Positions 61,600 through 64,000 of a DNA stretch of 64,000 bases are shown here, piece after piece. Source of the stretch: JANOMH01 sp031422295 (GTDB lineage Bacteria > Pseudomonadota > Alphaproteobacteria > Rhodobacterales > Rhodobacteraceae); contig JANOQM010000064.1 in NCBI GenBank assembly GCA_031422295.1, forward strand, positions 62,001 to 126,000, given 5' to 3'. Under the pieces are notes generated by a model that saw only the letters and a list, made by a program, of their open reading frames with translations, did not search any database and was not told where the DNA came from. The translations under genes and the position numbers were made by a program. Each line of letters begins with the position of its first letter. Positions within the stretch are counted from its first letter, which is position 1.

Positions 61600-62447
61600 G
61601 CGTTCTGCTGTCGTTTGGGCATGGCTATTCGGCCCGGGCGCTGGCGCGACAACTGGTTCCCCAAGGTTGGCGGGTGATTGGGACGACCCGTGATGCGGGT
61701 AAGGCCGGGGTGTTGCGCGGCGAGGGCGTTGAGCCATTGATCTGGCCGGGGGCCGATCTGACGCAAGCGCTGGATGCGGCGACGCATCTGCTGATTTCGG
61801 CGGCCCCAGACGAGGGCGGCGATCCGGTTTTACGCCTTGTTCGAGACGAAATTGCCGCGCGCGCCGGGCAGTTTGACTGGGTCGGCTATCTGTCGACGAC
61901 CGGCGTTTATGGCGATCATGACGGCGATTGGGTGGACGAAGGCAGTGCTTTGACCCCGTCCACACAGCGCGGGCAGGCGCGGGTCAAGGCCGAGGCGGAT
62001 TGGGCCAGCATGGGCCTGCCCCTGCATATTTTTCGGCTGGCGGGGATTTATGGCCCCGGGCGCGGCCCGTTTGAAAAAGTGCGTCAGGGTACGGCGCGGC
62101 GGATTATCAAACCGGGCCAGGTGTTCAGCCGCATTCATCTGGATGATATTGCACAGGTGTTGGCGGCCAGCATTGCCCGGCCCAATCCGGGGGCGGCCTA
62201 TAATTTATGCGATGACGATCCTGCCCCGCCCGAGGATGTCATCGCTTATGCCGCAGAATTGCTGGGCCTACCGATGCCCGCGGCCGAGGATTTTGCCACA
62301 GCCGAGATGACCCCGATGGCCCGCAGTTTTTATGCCGAGAGCAAGAAGGTGCGCAATGACCGGATCAAGGCCGAGTTGGGGGTCAAACTGATTTATCCGG
62401 ATTACCGGACCGGACTGGCGGCGCTGTTGGCGGGTGAGGTACAGTAA
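61596..62447 (+). CDS. SDR-family NAD(P)-binding epimerase/reductase
   Basis: 283 residues related to YeeZ-type atypical short-chain dehydrogenases. N-terminal strand SVLLSFGHGYSARALARQL (glycine-rich loop variant GHGYSA), central YLSTTGVYGDHDGDWVDE with the conserved STTGVYG, FRLAGIYGPGRGPF and RIHLDDIAQVLAA. ATG 61596 overlaps the CaiD stop; a longer open frame upstream is spurious. Substrate unknown, probably an unrelated housekeeping passenger of the operon. Confidence 0.87.
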   Translation: MSVLLSFGHGYSARALARQLVPQGWRVIGTTRDAGKAGVLRGEGVEPLIWPGADLTQALDAATHLLISAAPDEGGDPVLRLVRDEIAARAGQFDWVGYLSTTGVYGDHDGDWVDEGSALTPSTQRGQARVKAEADWASMGLPLHIFRLAGIYGPGRGPFEKVRQGTARRIIKPGQVFSRIHLDDIAQVLAASIARPNPGAAYNLCDDDPAPPEDVIAYAAELLGLPMPAAEDFATAEMTPMARSFYAESKKVRNDRIKAELGVKLIYPDYRTGLAALLAGEVQ

Positions 62448-62492
62448 AGTTTTTGTGTGCCGCCCCCTTGTCATGGATAAAGTTTGCGCCTA

Positions 62493-62567
62493 GGTCCGTA
62501 CAGCGGACCGGGCCCCTCTGACGACAGCAATGTCGTGATGTCGGACCGCATCGAGAGTGCTCGATGC
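62493..62567 (+). ncRNA. Structured 5' leader of the TerC gene with three hairpins and a possible alternative pairing
   Basis: Three perfect stems in 75 bases: GGTCCG/CGGACC (62493-62509), ACGACA-GCAA-TGTCGT (62521-62536, GNRA-type loop) and GCATCGAG-AGTG-CTCGATGC (62548-62567). A second CGGACC at 62542-62547 can replace the first partner of GGTCCG, giving a mutually exclusive fold. TerC/Alx genes are often controlled by leader RNAs (Mn or pH sensing), but this sequence does not match the yybP-ykoY core I know. Confidence 0.55.
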
Positions 62568-62627
62568 CAGCCCGGATGCGTTTCCTTCGGCTGAATTCGA
62601 TAATAAATCAGTCTGATGGGGATAAAA

Positions 62628-63620
62628 ATGGAAAACCTGCTGTTTACTTTGTTCTTGGGCACGCCCGTGTGGTTGTGGTTCACGTTTATAGGTATTGTTA
62701 TTTTGTTGTTGGCCTTTGATCTGGGCATATTGAATAAGACCGATCACGAGATTGGGATTAAAGAAAGCCTGAAGCTGTCGGCGCTGTATATCAGTCTTGG
62801 CGTCGCGTTTGGCGGATTTGTCTGGTATCAACTGGGGGCGCAGCCTGCGACAGAGTATATGACCGCGTTTGTGGTCGAAAAAACTTTGGCCCTGGATAAT
62901 GTTTTCGTCATCGCGCTGATCTTTGGCTATTTCGCAATTCCCCGCATTTATCAGCATCGCGTGCTATTCTGGGGTATTTTGGGCGTGATTGTTTTGCGCG
63001 GCATCATGATTGGCGTTGGCGCAACACTGGTCGCGCAATATGGCTGGGTTCTGTATATTTTCGCGGCCTTCCTGATCTTTACCGGGATCAAGATGCTGTT
63101 TACCGATGAAAAGGAAATGGACCTGAACGCTAATCCGGTTCTGAAGTTCATGCGCAAGCGGTTCCGGGTGACAGAAGACCTGCGCGGAAGTGCGTTCTTT
63201 GTGCATGAAGCAGACACTAAAACAGGCAAAATCGTCCGGTTTATGACGCCGTTGTTTCTGGCACTGGTGCTGATCGAGATCGCCGATCTGGTATTTGCAG
63301 TCGATTCCGTGCCTGCGGTGTTTGCGATCACCACTGATCCGTTTATCGTGTATACGTCGAATATCTTTGCGATCCTTGGCCTGCGCGCCTTGTATTTCGC
63401 GCTGGCCGCTGTGTTGCACAGGTTCCACTATCTGAAGTATGCGCTTGCCATTCTGTTGGTGTTTATCGGATCAAAGATATTCGTCGCCGATGCATTAGGT
63501 TGGCAGAAATTCCCGGCAAGCTGGTCATTGGGGATTACCTTTGCAATCCTGACTGGTGGCGTTGTCTATTCGCTGTGGCGCAGCCGCAATGACCAACCCA
63601 AAGCACTGGATGCGAATTGA
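62628..63620 (+). CDS. TerC/Alx-family membrane protein
   Basis: 330 residues with about nine hydrophobic segments. The family signatures with acidic residues inside helices are FDLGILNK, the VVEKTLALDNVFV motif and LIEIADLVFAVDSVPAV. Such proteins are implicated in manganese or calcium efflux and metallation of exported proteins, and in tellurite resistance by name. Start at ATG 62628, preceded by GGGG 7 bases upstream; an ATG at 62616 adds four residues. Preceded by a highly structured leader. Confidence 0.93.
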   Translation: MENLLFTLFLGTPVWLWFTFIGIVILLLAFDLGILNKTDHEIGIKESLKLSALYISLGVAFGGFVWYQLGAQPATEYMTAFVVEKTLALDNVFVIALIFGYFAIPRIYQHRVLFWGILGVIVLRGIMIGVGATLVAQYGWVLYIFAAFLIFTGIKMLFTDEKEMDLNANPVLKFMRKRFRVTEDLRGSAFFVHEADTKTGKIVRFMTPLFLALVLIEIADLVFAVDSVPAVFAITTDPFIVYTSNIFAILGLRALYFALAAVLHRFHYLKYALAILLVFIGSKIFVADALGWQKFPASWSLGITFAILTGGVVYSLWRSRNDQPKALDAN

Positions 63621-63642
63621 TGGAAAGAATGTGACCGGTCAT

Positions 63643-64000
63643 TTACAACCCGAGGTAATTCAGGAACGCGTGTTTTGCCCTGTCACGTTCATCCGTATCG
63701 ACCAGTTTTGACATCGAACGCCGGGCCACTGACAAATCACAGTCGGCCCGGCCAGCGGCGGCAAGGACAGGGTAAAGGTAGTCCGGAAAATCTGCCACCA
63801 CCTGATCATAGTCCAGCCTGACGGGGCGCACATCATGCCGCGTCAGGAGGGTTTCGATACGGCGATAACTTTGGATGATTTTACCCAAACAAGCCAGAAT
63901 TGCGGCGGGATCCGGGATGATCGGGTCCCCGGACCGCCATTTGACGATGCGACCACCCGTAATTATGGTTTCGGCATTCCGGTGATATTGATTGGTAATG
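63643..64000 (-). CDS. C-terminal part of a sulfotransferase-like protein (truncated by window edge)
   Basis: The minus-strand frame is open from the right edge to the stop at 63643, about 119 residues, so the N-terminal PAPS site is outside. The visible part (ILACLGKIIQSYRRIETLL, then VRPVRLDYDQVVADFPDYLYPVLAAAG) resembles the C-terminal half of Stf0/LPS-type sulfotransferases, in which a helix pair is followed by a YExL-type segment. This match is weak and by eye. Converges on TerC with 22 bases between. Confidence 0.5.
   Translation of the reverse strand, partial: ITNQYHRNAETIITGGRIVKWRSGDPIIPDPAAILACLGKIIQSYRRIETLLTRHDVRPVRLDYDQVVADFPDYLYPVLAAAGRADCDLSVARRSMSKLVDTDERDRAKHAFLNYLGL

Noticed and set aside
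62448..62627. yybP-ykoY manganese riboswitch before the TerC gene
   Set aside because: The leader is structured but I could not find the conserved loop sequences of that class, so I list it only as an unclassified leader.
63632..63641. TGACCGGTCA palindrome between terC and the right-edge gene
   Set aside because: Ten bases only, between convergent genes and without a T-run; too short to call an operator or terminator.

Overview
The window looks like chromosomal DNA of a marine alphaproteobacterium of the Rhodobacteraceae (Roseobacter-type). I base this on the high G+C, the petABC (Rieske, cytochrome b, cytochrome c1) operon, a divergent glpR/glpDK locus, an amn-ade purine operon, thiBPQ behind a TPP riboswitch, TTT/DctB-type transporter relics, and several intergenic palindromes. 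There is no ribosomal operon, CRISPR array, prophage or intact insertion sequence.

Region 1 (1-15.5 kb) is a catabolic and transport island. It opens with the 3' end of a class II ketose-bisphosphate aldolase and a LacI regulator. Next is a 1005-residue protein that fuses an APH/hydroxylysine-kinase-like kinase, an M23 metallopeptidase-like domain and a class III aminotransferase/phospho-lyase-like domain. Converging on it, with a 15-base overlap of coding ends, is a nine-gene minus-strand operon: spermidine/putrescine-type ABC importer (binding protein, two permeases, ATPase), GT1 glycosyltransferase, two tandem cupins, aldehyde dehydrogenase and a saccharopine-dehydrogenase-like enzyme. A divergent GntR regulator with two winged helices, coupled to a second GT1 paralogue, faces the operon promoter. 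The enzymes fit uptake of an amino compound, phosphorylation, ammonia/phosphate elimination to a semialdehyde, and oxidation of the semialdehyde. This pathway is inferred, not shown.

Region 2 (15.5-30.7 kb) is a two-gene surface module: an exported protein of about 3,900 residues built from about 29 DUF11-type repeats, followed one base later by a 1,170-residue outer-membrane beta-barrel protein.

Region 3 (31-51 kb) is mostly housekeeping: glpK, glpD and glpR; tRNA-Lys(UUU); dapF (with an unusual second active-site loop) overlapping mtaB; a PaiB-like flavoprotein and a GST. Then come decayed DctB and TctA remnants, a small outer-membrane barrel, a GFA-family protein, petABC, thiBPQ with its riboswitch, aroC, a WYL regulator divergent from a second GST, and a Tat-exported thioredoxin paired with a CcdA-like protein.

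Region 4 (51.8-64 kb) has an EamA exporter, HU with a clear terminator, and amn-ade (AMP to adenine to hypoxanthine). A CoA-dependent catabolic cluster follows: class II aldolase/adducin protein, acyl-CoA dehydrogenase, ADP-forming acyl-CoA synthetase, CaiD-like hydratase and an SDR epimerase. The window ends with a TerC/Alx membrane protein preceded by a strikingly structured leader, and a truncated sulfotransferase-like gene at the right edge. The most promising new biology is the kinase-M23-phospholyase fusion with its transport operon, the giant repeat protein with its barrel partner, and the terC leader.
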